This document shows, in pieces, positions 8,359 to 18,178 of a stretch of DNA of 64,000 nt. Every line of letters begins with the position of its first letter. Position 1 is the first letter of the stretch. Made by a program: the position numbers and the translations under genes. The stretch is from the NCBI RefSeq assembly GCF_042885655.1, contig NZ_JBHVRO010000003.1, positions 372,001 through 436,000 of the forward strand. The letters run 5' to 3'. A model generated the notes under the pieces. It was not told where the DNA came from, ran no database searches, and worked only from the letters and a program-made list of their open reading frames with translations. This DNA is from Psychrobacillus sp042885655. Its GTDB lineage: Bacteria; Bacillota; Bacilli; Bacillales_A; Planococcaceae.

Positions 8359-10041
8359 TTAATATAGTGGAAGCTCTTGAACATACGAACGATGAATATA
8401 CAATTCCTCGTAAGAAGAAGAGTCAGAGAGGACTTTGATCCAGTCGGATTCTGGTAAGTTATCATCTAAAATAGTTATAGGCATTCTACTATTTGTGTAT
8501 CTATATGCAGCTGCATATTCCGTTCCTGGTCCAGTTCTAACGTTTAGGCCAGTTGTAGTTGTAATGCCCAGTTTGTATGGGGTTATGGAATCTTTGCCCC
8601 CCATCATTTGATCGATACGATACAAATGCCCTGCTGCTTTTGCTCCCCAAAATGGATCGGATGCGTATTTTAGGTTTATTCCTATTGCTTTATTTCCAAA
8701 GACGGCTCCATTCGCATAGCCTGCGTTAGGAGGGAGGTAGTTTTTATTTAAAAAAGCAGTGACTAGTTCATTAATATTTTGTTCTACTGTACCGAAATAT
8801 TTGGCTAATGGGTTGTTATCTGTTACATATAATCCGAAAAGGTTATTGTATTGTTGTGCTCTATCGCTCATTCCATAGGCACTTTCATGCTGGGCAAGAG
8901 CAAGGATAAACAAGGCATTGATGTGCTGTGTTTCTTCTATTTGCTTTAAATAAGTTCCAAGACCAATAAGTTTACTTTTTTGAGTTGCTTGTTGATACAT
9001 AATGTTAGTTGGATTATCTATCTCTAATTTTTGAAGCATGTACATTATATACGTATCTATTTCTTCAGCTGTATAATTCGTTTTGCTGCGAGCAGATAAA
9101 TATTGGAAGTATGGATAACTTGTCCCCACTTCTTGACCAGCTGCGTTTGTAAAATGAGTTCCGTCCACGCTGTAATATTTTTGGCCGGAAATCATGAAAA
9201 TAGGTGCTGTTCCAACTTGATAGGAAGAATACGATCCAGTATTAGATGAATAAATCGAATGTACAAGTTGTCCGTTTGAAGTGGAATAATAGGATCTACC
9301 TGTTATTGCATTCCACGGTATTAGATTACTATTCTCTTGTTTTATATACATAGTATTACCAGCAACATTCACTTCTACATACGCGTCTGTCGAGTCTATA
9401 TAAAGCAGTTCCGAATTAGAAGGTACATAGGTTACTACTTTTGTTAGTAGCTTGTCAGAATAAATATTTGTTAACACATTAGTAGAAGTAGCTTTTGTTA
9501 CAACTAAGCCACCTGGAATTTTAATAAAAGTATTGTTATGTTGAATAGCTTGATCAGTTTTCAAATTTGTCACTGCTTCTCCGTACGTAGCGTAAGACTT
9601 TACAATGTTAGTAGTTCCATTCGACTGAATGTTCACCACGTCATATGTACCCGGTGCTTCAATTGTGAATTTCTTGGTGTTATATGTAGAGATAGGATTT
9701 CCATCTTTATCTTTAATGTTGTTCGTAATATGTAAAGTATACGTTTCGGAATTGGTATAACCTTCAAGTGGTGGTGAAACAAGTACTCGTTTTCGATCTG
9801 CCGAAAGCGTTACTTCACCATTTTTCTTTTCTCCAAACTGGTCCAAAACAAAAATAGAGTTTGAATCGATAGATGCAGGATCTACTTCTTTATTGAATGT
9901 AATTGTCCAAGTTTTGTTCGGTTTTACATTCAACGAAGCAGCTAATTCCTCTGCGCTTGCCATCATAGGTAATACCAACATTAAAAGTATCGTAAAAAAA
10001 CATGGAATTATATATTTATATTTGTGTTTTATTTGAAACAA
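8359..10041 (-). CDS. Secreted N-acetylglucosaminidase autolysin with Ig-like and SH3 domains
   Basis: 560 residues, exported peptidoglycan hydrolase. Signal peptide 1-30 (ends MMASAEE). Residues ~35-128 form an SbsA-type Ig-like domain (WTITFNKEVDPASIDSNSIF). A spacer follows, then a glucosaminidase (GH73/LytD-type) domain around 360-480 with the likely catalytic Glu in ALAQHESAYG and the conserved NNLFGLYV. The C-terminus is a bacterial SH3 domain (TTGLNVRTGPGTEY) for wall binding. Probably cleaves glycan strands during growth, division or surface remodelling. The gene is monocistronic, ending in the shared terminator. Assignment of the enzymatic fold is strong; the exact cellular role is inferred. 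Confidence 0.88.
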   Translation of the reverse strand: MFQIKHKYKYIIPCFFTILLMLVLPMMASAEELAASLNVKPNKTWTITFNKEVDPASIDSNSIFVLDQFGEKKNGEVTLSADRKRVLVSPPLEGYTNSETYTLHITNNIKDKDGNPISTYNTKKFTIEAPGTYDVVNIQSNGTTNIVKSYATYGEAVTNLKTDQAIQHNNTFIKIPGGLVVTKATSTNVLTNIYSDKLLTKVVTYVPSNSELLYIDSTDAYVEVNVAGNTMYIKQENSNLIPWNAITGRSYYSTSNGQLVHSIYSSNTGSYSSYQVGTAPIFMISGQKYYSVDGTHFTNAAGQEVGTSYPYFQYLSARSKTNYTAEEIDTYIMYMLQKLEIDNPTNIMYQQATQKSKLIGLGTYLKQIEETQHINALFILALAQHESAYGMSDRAQQYNNLFGLYVTDNNPLAKYFGTVEQNINELVTAFLNKNYLPPNAGYANGAVFGNKAIGINLKYASDPFWGAKAAGHLYRIDQMMGGKDSITPYKLGITTTTGLNVRTGPGTEYAAAYRYTNSRMPITILDDNLPESDWIKVLSDSSSYEELYIHRSYVQELPLY

Positions 10042-10515
10042 TTAATTTTCCTCCTTTAAACCTGTTTTGCCACTATTATACTATAAGTCTACTGTCTAAA
10101 GTTCTATTAAACTAGAATGTTTTTAAATAAACCGGGAGATATCTAATGGAAACTAGAAATCCCTTAAGTCTTTTGTAAGAGAATCTAATAAAGAGTTGTT
10201 TACCGAAGTTTACAGCTCGCTTTCCGCGGGCGTTGCTTCAGCATCCTCACTTCGAGCGGACGCTTCTCCAAAAAACACAAGAAATTTCAGCTTCAGTTAC
10301 TTCCGTTCTTAACTATCTAATTGTTTCAAATGATAAAAAGCGAGATAAGTTCACTTAAAAACGAAAAAGAAGAGAAGAAACCCCAACCATTCCATCCTCT
10401 ACTTTTTCAGTCTTTTCGATTAGAGCGGTGTCTCTTCAATCTCGCCAAATCCTAAAATATGAAGTAAACATTAAGTAAATAGCACCTTACTAATTAGAGT
10501 TTTTCATATGCATAC
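10042..10515. other. Intergenic region with part of a GC-rich dispersed repeat
   Basis: No gene seen. Bases 10213-10269 (CTCGCTTTCCGCGGGCGTTG onward) match the GC-rich repeat found at 16851, 19681 and 22213, here as a single arm. The remainder holds the autolysin promoter region and the 3' flank of the sigma factor gene. Confidence 0.6.
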
Positions 10516-11004
10516 TCACATACTTTGCAACATATTTTCGCGTAATTTAATCAACATTCGTTCCCGTCTTTTCTTTATGCCTGGAATCGTAATTCCTGCT
10601 CGAGTTGCAGCTTGTTGTAAAGAGATTCCCTCTACGAAGATCCATATTATTAAATCTCGTTCGTTTTTCGTAAGTTTTTCCAATGCAACAGCTAAGTCTT
10701 CATTATCTATATTCTTTACTAATGTTTGCTCAACGAGGACTGTTAGTGTATCTTCCTCCACTGGATGAATAGTTTCTTCTACACGTTTTTCCTTTTTTAA
10801 TTCGTCCAAAATTGCACCATATATACATCGGTATGCATAAGGTGCAAATTCTCCTTTCTCCGAATCGAATTTTATCCATGCTTGCCATAAAGCAATTCTT
10901 CCAGCTTGTTTATACAATTCATGATTTTTATAGATATTTAGCTTTCGAATACAGGCAGAAATCATTGGTTCAAATTGTATTAAACTCTCTTCGAATATAG
11001 TCAC
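10516..11004 (-). CDS. Small sigma-70 family factor
   Basis: 162 residues. Region 2 spans about 10-75 (ELYKQAGRIALWQAWIKF, then FAPYAYRCIYGAILDELKK) and region 4 about 105-155, with an HTH at GISLQQAATRAGITIPGIKK. Regions 1 and 3 are missing, so it is close to ECF size, but region 2 resembles the SigH/SigI/YlaC-like accessory factors of Bacillales. GTG start behind AAAGGAAAG. No anti-sigma gene lies next to it. It is divergent from comK with ~230 bp between, which suggests a link to competence or stationary-phase regulation (inference). Specific subfamily not resolved. Confidence 0.8.
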   Translation of the reverse strand: MTIFEESLIQFEPMISACIRKLNIYKNHELYKQAGRIALWQAWIKFDSEKGEFAPYAYRCIYGAILDELKKEKRVEETIHPVEEDTLTVLVEQTLVKNIDNEDLAVALEKLTKNERDLIIWIFVEGISLQQAATRAGITIPGIKKRRERMLIKLRENMLQSM

Positions 11005-11232
11005 TGTACTTTCCTTTGGAGTCGTGCACGATTCAATTATTCCTAGGTAGCCTCAGCTTAATTGGTCTGAATCTATTAATCCAATTCTTGAAAAGTAGGT
11101 TTATAAGTCCAAACAACCTGTTCGTTCAGACAGAACTAATTGTTTTATAATGGTAGTAATTACTAATACATAAAAATAATTCACATAATTACATATTTTC
11201 AGTAAATTTATACTATACAAATATATGGAAGT

Positions 11233-11745
11233 TTGGTAGAATATATCCATATTGATGAAAAGGGGGATTTATTTTTGAAAAACTGTGATTCTAATTTAAT
11301 TAACAAACATACTTTGATGCTTGAATCAGTTTTTACAGGTGAGTATAAGTCAAAAATTATTACAACCCATGGAATTTTCTTTTCCAAAATAACTGTGCCA
11401 CAATTGATGAGTAAAGCTTGCATTCAATACGCCTCTACAATAGAAGGGCGTATGCAAGCAACGAAAAAATTAATGAATTATTTAGTTAAAACTCCTGTTC
11501 TTATTGATCCAAATGAGTTTGGAGCATTTCCAACTAAGTCCTATAAAAGCGTCGAATGTGTTTGGATTTTTAATCATCAGTTTGAAGTTGATTCAACAGG
11601 AAAAGGCCAATCCCAAGTGACTTTTAGAAATGGAATGACCTTTCCAGTTAATGTATCCAAAATCGTTCTATTAAAACAACAGCAAAGACTAAACAACGCA
11701 ATTTATACCTACCGTCTTATTCATCGAAATCTAGACCACACGTAG
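11233..11745 (+). CDS. comK: Competence transcription factor ComK
   Basis: 170 residues. The diagnostic ComK core is present: STIEGRMQATKKLMNY, KTPVLIDPNEFGAFPT and SVECVWIFNHQFE. ComK activates DNA-uptake and recombination genes in Bacillus and binds paired A/T boxes in the minor groove. Start TTG at 11233 behind GGAAG; length is close to the ~190 residues of B. subtilis ComK, slightly short at the C-terminus. It is divergent from a sigma factor gene and followed by a terminator. I did not find a clear AAAA-N5-TTTT box pair upstream. Confidence 0.9.
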   Translation: MVEYIHIDEKGDLFLKNCDSNLINKHTLMLESVFTGEYKSKIITTHGIFFSKITVPQLMSKACIQYASTIEGRMQATKKLMNYLVKTPVLIDPNEFGAFPTKSYKSVECVWIFNHQFEVDSTGKGQSQVTFRNGMTFPVNVSKIVLLKQQQRLNNAIYTYRLIHRNLDHT

Positions 11746-12153
11746 TGAATCCCAGAATAATTGCACAACTAAATTATGCTTTATAGAGGATATTAGCGGC
11801 TGAAAGGATTGTTTCAGCTGCTCTTTTTACTTAATGGAGTTTTCGAAAATAATAAAAAGCCTTCAAGCAATAATTTACTTGAAGGCTTATATATTTTTCA
11901 CTCAAAAATGGAGGGGGTATTCAACTTAAGAGTGATATAACACAAAGATAAATAAAGATTCAATATGAATGCGCTCAATTATTTTTTATAAAAGAGATTG
12001 CACTCGTGCAAATCCAAAGCTAGAGGTTTGTCATTACCACCATCCGCTTTATTTTTGGTACACTTATAAACTATCACATAAAAATAGTTTTGTTTATTGG
12101 GAAAATTTAAACTACTATATAATTAATAAGAGAATTTTATAGGGGGTGAGATT
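11746..12153. other. Intergenic region between comK and the NprR-like gene
   Basis: Contains the comK terminator at 11857-11888 and, near the 3' end, a TATAAT box (about 12116-12121) before the NprR-like gene. No other gene seen. Confidence 0.5.
11857..11895 (+). terminator. Rho-independent terminator
   Basis: Arms AAGCCTTCAAG and CTTGAAGGCTT separated by 10 bases, followed by a T-rich tract; ends the comK transcript. Confidence 0.8.
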
Positions 12154-13371
12154 GTGCAAATAGGTTCGTTGATAAAGTACTACCGTTTAAAACAAGAAAT
12201 GACTCAGAGTACGCTAGCTATGGGGATTTGTTCGGTTCCACATCTCAGTAAAATTGAAAATAATAGTAAAGAAGCAAATCGGGAAACGATACGATTATTG
12301 CTCGAAAGATTAACGATAAGTTTGCAAGATGTAGAAAACAGTTCTAGAAATATTCGACATTTATTAACTGAATTTATAGCTCATATTCAATATTGCGAGG
12401 AAGAAAAGGTAACAGAGGCATTCTTACAATTAGAAAATTATAAAGAAATAGTTATATTTACGGACTATATGTATCTATATGAGTTATACAAACTAAGATA
12501 TTATCTGTTTATTAAGGATGTAGATATTGCAGAAAAACAATTGAAGTGGTTGCAATTCCAAAAACAGAATTTTTCCCAACATGAAAAGTATTTACTTTCT
12601 TATTTTAGTGGGTTAATTTTACTTTTAAGAGGGAGATATGTTGAAGCGGATGAAATACTATCTCTCGTCATAGAAGAGAATATAGGACTTGGTTCGTTTG
12701 AAGGGGAGATATATTATCACTTAGCAGTTGTGAAAGGGTATTTAGATCAGTCTAGTCAAGCAATACTTTACGGTAAAAAAGCGTTGCAATTTTTTAAAGA
12801 ACAATATAACTTCAAAAGAATTATTTATGCGCTCATGTCACTAGCGATCAATTATTCACGTTTAAAAGTTTATAATGAAGCTCTTGAAACGTATAATCAT
12901 CTTTTACGAATCACAGAAATGTTTTCTCATAGTAATTTGCTTTCTCAGGTATATCACAATATAGGTGACCTACATCATAATATGGGTAATTATTCGATCG
13001 CACTTGCGTATTTTAAAAAGAGTGCATCTATTATGCCTACAAACAATGAAAACTATCTTCTATGTTTATATAATATTTCCCAAACTGAGTTTATATTGGA
13101 GCGATGTTCAGAAAGCAAAGATAGTTTTGAACTTTTAAAAGAGGAAGCATTTATAATGAAAATTTTTCATTATCAACTATACGCAAAATTTTATTTATTG
13201 TTATTAAATGACCAAAAAGAAAAAGCCATGATATTTTTAGAAAAAAAATTATTGCCCTTCACCTCCAAGAGAGGCGAGTTAAAAGAAGCTCATCAGCATT
13301 TTTCAAATATCTTAGCCGATTACTATAAACAAGAAGGTAAATTTGAAAAGGCAGTGCAATTTATTATGTAA
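12154..13371 (+). CDS. HTH-TPR regulator of the RRNPP (NprR-like) family
   Basis: 405 residues, GTG start behind AGGGGG. Residues ~4-58 are an XRE-type HTH (LIKYYRLKQEMTQSTLAMGI, then SVPHLSKIENNSKE). The rest is a series of TPR-like helix pairs (for example YHNIGDLHHNMGNYSIALAY and EGKFEKAVQFIM at the end). HTH plus ~9 TPRs at about 400 residues matches NprR (423) better than PlcR (285). Such regulators are switched by a short secreted peptide re-imported by Opp. A small signal-peptide gene begins 15 bases after the stop, as in nprR-nprX. Direct target genes are unknown. Confidence 0.88.
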   Translation: MQIGSLIKYYRLKQEMTQSTLAMGICSVPHLSKIENNSKEANRETIRLLLERLTISLQDVENSSRNIRHLLTEFIAHIQYCEEEKVTEAFLQLENYKEIVIFTDYMYLYELYKLRYYLFIKDVDIAEKQLKWLQFQKQNFSQHEKYLLSYFSGLILLLRGRYVEADEILSLVIEENIGLGSFEGEIYYHLAVVKGYLDQSSQAILYGKKALQFFKEQYNFKRIIYALMSLAINYSRLKVYNEALETYNHLLRITEMFSHSNLLSQVYHNIGDLHHNMGNYSIALAYFKKSASIMPTNNENYLLCLYNISQTEFILERCSESKDSFELLKEEAFIMKIFHYQLYAKFYLLLLNDQKEKAMIFLEKKLLPFTSKRGELKEAHQHFSNILADYYKQEGKFEKAVQFIM

Positions 13372-13386
13372 AGGAGGTGTACAATA

Positions 13387-13536
13387 TTGAAAAAAGCAAT
13401 TCTTCTTATACTAATCATGTCTGTTGCCTTAGCTACAAATATGAACACAGAGAAAGTAGAAGCAGCAATTGATTCACATGCAGAATACGAAACAAATTCT
13501 TTTCCAATCCATCCACCAGTTGTCAAAGAAGTATGA
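13387..13536 (+). CDS. Pre-pro-peptide, NprX/Phr-like signalling peptide candidate
   Basis: A 49-residue frame, TTG start 7 bases after AAAGGAGGT, 15 bases behind the NprR-like gene. It begins MKKAILLILIMSVALATN, a signal peptide; then a short acidic/polar linker (EKVEAAIDSHAEYETN) and a C-terminus SFPIHPPVVKEV. Size, secretion signal, position and a C-terminal Pro-rich peptide all fit RRNPP pheromone precursors. The mature peptide is expected to be 5-10 residues from the C-terminal part; which ones cannot be read from sequence. A terminator follows. Confidence 0.75.
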   Translation: MKKAILLILIMSVALATNMNTEKVEAAIDSHAEYETNSFPIHPPVVKEV

Positions 13537-13601
13537 CTGCAGATTTAGCTAGATGATATTATTTTTGTATTTATAAATTGATAGACATGTACAGAAAAAG
13601 C

Positions 13602-13629
13602 AAGAGAGATCCACAAGGGTCTCTCTTTT
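13602..13629 (+). terminator. Rho-independent terminator
   Basis: Arms AAGAGAGATCC / GGGTCTCTCTT and a T-run; ends the NprR-like/peptide transcript. Confidence 0.8.
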
Positions 13630-13788
13630 GTATTTCCCAATTTGTGTAATGCATTAAAAACCTACAAGGTACATGCGATATATAAAATACCTTCCATTGC
13701 ATGGAAATCAATATTAATTTAATATAGGACTTAATACATAATATTGTAGATATTATACTCATTAATCTATCGTTTGGAGGAGAAAAAG

Positions 13789-16707
13789 GTGAAAAAAGTC
13801 TCAAAAATATTCGTGTCACTCGTTTTATTAATAAGTTTTTTCCCTACTTTAATAGGTACTGAAAAAGCTAGTGCAAATGTGGGAATCCCATCAAATGAAA
13901 ATCTAGAAAAACTCTTTAAGCATGAGTCAATGGCATATATTGACCCTTCCTATGAAGGTGTTCTTACTTCAACTTCTCAATTATATGTAATGTTGAATCA
14001 AGCGAAAAAACAGTATATCGAATTTAGGAAAGAAATAGTTTCTTCGCATAACGGTAATAAGAATACGCAATTAAAATTACTGGATAGTGTTTATGAAGAA
14101 AGAATTACAAAAGGTTTAGTTGCCTATATTGATGCAATGAATTATGCAACAAAATATTTGGATCCCATTATGGAACAAATTCATGTTGCCGAGCAAACAG
14201 GAGATTTAGATAAACTAGAAAAAGAGTATCATAAGTTGTCTTATCAATTAAAAGATAGATCCTCTATTTTATATCGTTTTAGAGGAAAGGTAACACGAGA
14301 TCTTATTCTTAGTAGATACAAGTTGCCAGCAGATAATAAAAGAACCGAGTTAATCATACCGGTAACGATCATTATGAAAACGAATGAAGCAGAATTATAT
14401 ATGAAAGAAGGGAAAATAGAGGAAGCGAAAAAGATTATGCTTTTAGTCGAAGGATTAATGACTAAACTACCTTCTAATTCTACTAATCTAGTATTATCTA
14501 AATTAATCAAAGAAGTTGTCGATATTGAAAAACAATTAGAAACACAAACTACTCCTGTCCCAAACCCAGGATCGGGATCAGAAGTGAGCATATCTACCAT
14601 TCAAGATGTCATTGTGAAGCAAGGGCTTGTATTGCCCAAAACAGTTACAGCTAAAATGAGTAATGGAGCGACAAAGAGTTATAGTGTAGTTTGGCCAGAG
14701 CAATCTACCTTAATTCCCGGAGAGTTCACAGCCGAAATTCAAGTAAATGGAAAGAAATATACAATTCATTTAACAGTTATGGAAAATAGTAATTATGTGG
14801 ATGCTATGACGTTGCAATCCATCATAGAAACACTTCCCGAAGTAATTACAATTATTAACTACGAAGAAATTAATAGAGCGAATGATTTATTTGAAAGTTT
14901 AAATGATGAGGCTTTATCTTTTATAAATGTAGAAGTGCAGAAAAAACTCGAAAAACTTGTTCAAATGATGGAAGATCAAATAAAAGTCGAAAATGTAATT
15001 GGAAAAATTAACTCTTTACCAGAAGTAACTGATTTAACCTCAATGAATATTAATACTATTTTGGAAACAAAGTTAGCTTATGAAGGATTGTCAGAACAAC
15101 TTCGACTAATGATTCCAGCAACATTAATTGAGAAACTGCAAGCTAGTATAGAGTGGATTGCAATTCATGCGGAAAAACAAGCATTAATTCAAGCTGCTAA
15201 TGATGCATTAGGACAACTACCAAGTCTTGTGGATGTTAAAGTAGAAACTCTTGGAGCTACTCAAGCTTTAATCGGAGAAATTCACGGGAAAATAGACGCT
15301 GCTATATCGAAAGGTGCAATTCTAGGAGACTTTCCAAATTATACAGCTTTCCTAAACATAATTTCAAAAGTAGATGCACTAAAAGTTGAAGTGGAAATTG
15401 CAAATTTAATAGGTCCAGATGATTCCAATTTAATAGAAATTAGAAATCATTATGACTCTCTCTCAGAAGAACAACAAAGCTTTATCAGTAACTATAGTAA
15501 ATTATTAGTACTAGAAGATGCCACGAAGTTTTCGTTAATTACATTAAATAAAAATGGAGAGGTAACACTTCCTTATAAAGTCGATGTAGAAATAATAGGT
15601 GATAATGGATGGACATACACAAATGGTTTGCTAAAGGCACCTATTTCAGAAACTGGTCGAGTAGCAACTGTTCAACTGAAGCTTAGTTTGGATGGTAATA
15701 CGTGGACTTCGAGCAAATTTGACATCGTTATACCAGCAACCGATTTGCAAGCCCCAATTGCAAAAGAAGGATTTCCGCGTACACTGAATATGACGAAAAG
15801 TTCAGTTACAGTGGAAATGGCATTTGACGAGAAAGCAATTGTACAAGCTCTTTTAGTTGAGGAAGATGGAACGGAAGACCCTTCTATCAATGATTTGATT
15901 TTAGAAGATGGACCTCAGAAACGTATAGCTACAGTGGAGAAAGATAGCAGTTTCTCTTTTGTTTTTGAAGGCTTAAGTGCAGGGAAAACCTACACTCTGT
16001 TCTATTTTGCGGAAGATGAATCAGGAAATAAAATGAAGAACCTTGCGAAATATTCTATTTCTATTCCATATGTATCGACTTTGGAAAGTCTAGCAATTTC
16101 AAACTTTGACTACGCAACAATTTTTGCTAGTCAAGCTGTTCTAGTTAGTAAACCTATAAGTAGTTCAAATTTTCAAGGAAATAGTAAGAAATTCACTATA
16201 TATGATGGAACAAATACGATAAATGTAGATTTGTGGTGGAATATACCTCAAAACGAATATGCTATTACTCCAGCCATGTCCATTGGATCTGCAGTTGAAA
16301 GCTATATTCAAATGAATAATCTAAATGGTCGTGCTACTTGGGCGAGCAGCTTTGGTGGTGATACTTTCCAAATTGGAACTTTCAATACAGGAAAGTCTGC
16401 CTTTGTACAAGTAAGTGGACCAAACTGGAATGAGTTCTTTTATACGGATCGCGTTACAGGTAGTGACGAAGATACATCAAAGAATCGTAGCTTTAGCATA
16501 AGTGATGGCTTGAAGATAGCTGAAATTAATTTAAATGACAATTATTATACAATGGATCAATTGGTGGATAGTTTAAATAGTCAGTTGACTTCTGCAAATG
16601 TGAAGGTCGAAGCGATAAAAAAGGACGATAATCATTTTATCTTAAAAGCGACTGAACTAAATGTTAATATTACAGTAGATGGTACCGATAAAAATGAGTT
16701 TTTTTAA
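13789..16707 (+). CDS. Large SbsC-type S-layer/surface protein
   Basis: 972 residues. Start is the GTG at 13789, eight bases behind GGAGG; the TTG at 13774 overlaps that ribosome site. Signal peptide 1-30 (ends EKASANVG). Residues ~35-240 match the SbsC N-terminal wall-binding region as in the paralogues at 20860 and 41878 (ERITKGLVAYIDAMNYATKY, then ILYRFRGKVTRDL). Then come a Big_3-like strand region, three helical repeats of the type EVITIINYEEINRANDLFES, Ig/fibronectin-like beta domains, and a C-terminal domain (FSISDGLKIAEINL) like that of filament and S-layer subunits. SbsC-type N-termini bind secondary wall polymer; the beta part should face outwards. Probably an S-layer or S-layer-associated protein. 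Confidence 0.85.
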   Translation: MKKVSKIFVSLVLLISFFPTLIGTEKASANVGIPSNENLEKLFKHESMAYIDPSYEGVLTSTSQLYVMLNQAKKQYIEFRKEIVSSHNGNKNTQLKLLDSVYEERITKGLVAYIDAMNYATKYLDPIMEQIHVAEQTGDLDKLEKEYHKLSYQLKDRSSILYRFRGKVTRDLILSRYKLPADNKRTELIIPVTIIMKTNEAELYMKEGKIEEAKKIMLLVEGLMTKLPSNSTNLVLSKLIKEVVDIEKQLETQTTPVPNPGSGSEVSISTIQDVIVKQGLVLPKTVTAKMSNGATKSYSVVWPEQSTLIPGEFTAEIQVNGKKYTIHLTVMENSNYVDAMTLQSIIETLPEVITIINYEEINRANDLFESLNDEALSFINVEVQKKLEKLVQMMEDQIKVENVIGKINSLPEVTDLTSMNINTILETKLAYEGLSEQLRLMIPATLIEKLQASIEWIAIHAEKQALIQAANDALGQLPSLVDVKVETLGATQALIGEIHGKIDAAISKGAILGDFPNYTAFLNIISKVDALKVEVEIANLIGPDDSNLIEIRNHYDSLSEEQQSFISNYSKLLVLEDATKFSLITLNKNGEVTLPYKVDVEIIGDNGWTYTNGLLKAPISETGRVATVQLKLSLDGNTWTSSKFDIVIPATDLQAPIAKEGFPRTLNMTKSSVTVEMAFDEKAIVQALLVEEDGTEDPSINDLILEDGPQKRIATVEKDSSFSFVFEGLSAGKTYTLFYFAEDESGNKMKNLAKYSISIPYVSTLESLAISNFDYATIFASQAVLVSKPISSSNFQGNSKKFTIYDGTNTINVDLWWNIPQNEYAITPAMSIGSAVESYIQMNNLNGRATWASSFGGDTFQIGTFNTGKSAFVQVSGPNWNEFFYTDRVTGSDEDTSKNRSFSISDGLKIAEINLNDNYYTMDQLVDSLNSQLTSANVKVEAIKKDDNHFILKATELNVNITVDGTDKNEFF

Positions 16708-16850
16708 TGATATAGATAAAGCTGTTTAGGAAAACCCTATAGCTGCTTACTTTTGCTATTATAGATCAGTAAGGACCAATTTAAGAGGTTAAAAGCACTG
16801 TCAGGCTACTTCCTATTTAATAATATGGTGATTTTTCATTTTTAGAAAAT

Positions 16851-16954
16851 CGTTGAAAAAGGCGACATTCCTGCGGGAATAGCGTTAGCAGAAGAACCCC
16901 GCAGCGAAGCGAGGAGGCTAAAGCAACGCCCGCGGAAAGGGAGCCATTTCAACG
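16851..16954. repeat. GC-rich dispersed repeat, full copy with terminal inverted repeats
   Basis: About 104 bp bounded by CGTTGAAA and TTTCAACG, with GC-rich internal arms (CCTGCGGGAATAGC and GCCCGCGGAAAGG). Closely matches 22213-22315. The element is far richer in GC than its surroundings and non-coding. Similar repeats are widespread in Bacillaceae/Planococcaceae genomes. Confidence 0.85.
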
Positions 16955-17125
16955 GTTTTCTTACTTATTAGACGGCCCCACCTAGTAAAGGAAAATTATG
17001 AGGACTTTTCCGGTGGATTCCTACTCTTCGTGTATGTGCGTTCTTCCGTGGAAGTTTAGCATGTTTTTCTCTTCTATTAATCAAGTTATATTCTGCGATG
17101 AAGCCATAGGTGAGTAGGGAAAATG

Positions 17126-17168
17126 ACAAAAGGTTTCGGGAATGATGGACATTCCCGAAACCTTTTGT
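17126..17168. terminator. Long perfect hairpin, probable terminator
   Basis: 18-bp arms (ACAAAAGGTTTCGGGAAT and complement) around a 7-base loop. It lies downstream of the minus-strand SLAP gene. A near copy stands at 63541-63580. Confidence 0.7.
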
Positions 17169-17205
17169 CCGTTATAGGTTTCCCTTCAACGGATTTATTA
17201 GTAAA

Positions 17206-18027
17206 TTATAAAGTTTGTGGAATCATTTCTATTATCCATGAGCTAAAATCTGGATTTTCCTTCATGAACACTTCTTTTGGGAAAGATAAGTTAATTGGAC
17301 GAGCTTGTTTAGATTCAATTTCAAACTGACCTATTGGGAATCCGAGTTTACAAACTATATCACCAGCCGCATCCAATAATTGAATTGGCAGGTTTTCAAT
17401 AGTTAATGTATCTGCATATGAATTACGAATAACGATATAAACTTGAACAACGTTTTCCATTTCATGAAAATGAAATCCGACGATAGAGAGTTCATTTATT
17501 TTGAGTGGTTCTAATGAGGAAACTAATGTTGATACATATTCCTTTTGATCTTCTGTAAGACCATTTGACCAATCTTCATCTAAGTACAATTCAAAATCTT
17601 TTACTACTCTTTCGTAATACTCAAATACTAATTCAAAATCCATTTCATTTGTTATCTCTTCATATGGAACTAGTAAGTCTTCCTTTTCAAATAAAAAGTT
17701 CCATGGTCGTGCAGAACATGGTGGCAGCTCTCCAAACAATTCCATTTCAAACTCTTTCTTCGCTAGTTCTTTCCCTTCTTTATCTTTCACGATTAATACT
17801 ATTTGTTCTAAACGTAAATTTTTTGGTAAAGAGTGTCTTATAATACCAGTTACAACAATACCAGCTTCAACCTTATATAGTTTAACCCCATGAACATGAA
17901 GTTGGTTAGCTACTAGGTCCTCTAACTGCTGATGATAATATTGAAAAATATACTTTTCCTGTGCTGGAACTTCCCACTCAGTAGAAAAGTCTAATTGTGT
18001 TTTATATGTGTTAGGTGAATTTGTCAT
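17206..18027 (-). CDS. SLAP domain (accessory Sec/S-layer assembly type) protein
   Basis: 273 residues without a signal peptide. Two similar halves (about 30-130 and 170-273) carry the SLAP features: LPPCSARPWNFLFEKEDL in the first and KQARPINLSFPKEVF in the second. The family is associated with accessory SecA2-dependent S-layer export in Bacillales. No secA2 gene is in the window, so the rest of that system would be elsewhere. Its position between SbsC-type genes supports a role in surface protein assembly. Biochemical function is not established. Confidence 0.8.
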   Translation of the reverse strand: MTNSPNTYKTQLDFSTEWEVPAQEKYIFQYYHQQLEDLVANQLHVHGVKLYKVEAGIVVTGIIRHSLPKNLRLEQIVLIVKDKEGKELAKKEFEMELFGELPPCSARPWNFLFEKEDLLVPYEEITNEMDFELVFEYYERVVKDFELYLDEDWSNGLTEDQKEYVSTLVSSLEPLKINELSIVGFHFHEMENVVQVYIVIRNSYADTLTIENLPIQLLDAAGDIVCKLGFPIGQFEIESKQARPINLSFPKEVFMKENPDFSSWIIEMIPQTL

Positions 18028-18178
18028 TATTTAATTCCTTTCCATTTAAATAGTATTCTTCCATTATATCATAATAAAATCCATAGCTCCCCTCGTAGAA
18101 AGTTAAGAGATTATTATATAGAAGAGAAATACTTAATAATGTAAAATAGAAGAATATTCAAAAGGAGGAAAATTAATT

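Noticed and set aside
8503..8518. Palindrome ATATGCAGCTGCATAT as a PlcR box
   Set aside because: Spacing is two bases short of TATGNAN4TNCATA and it lies inside the autolysin coding region.
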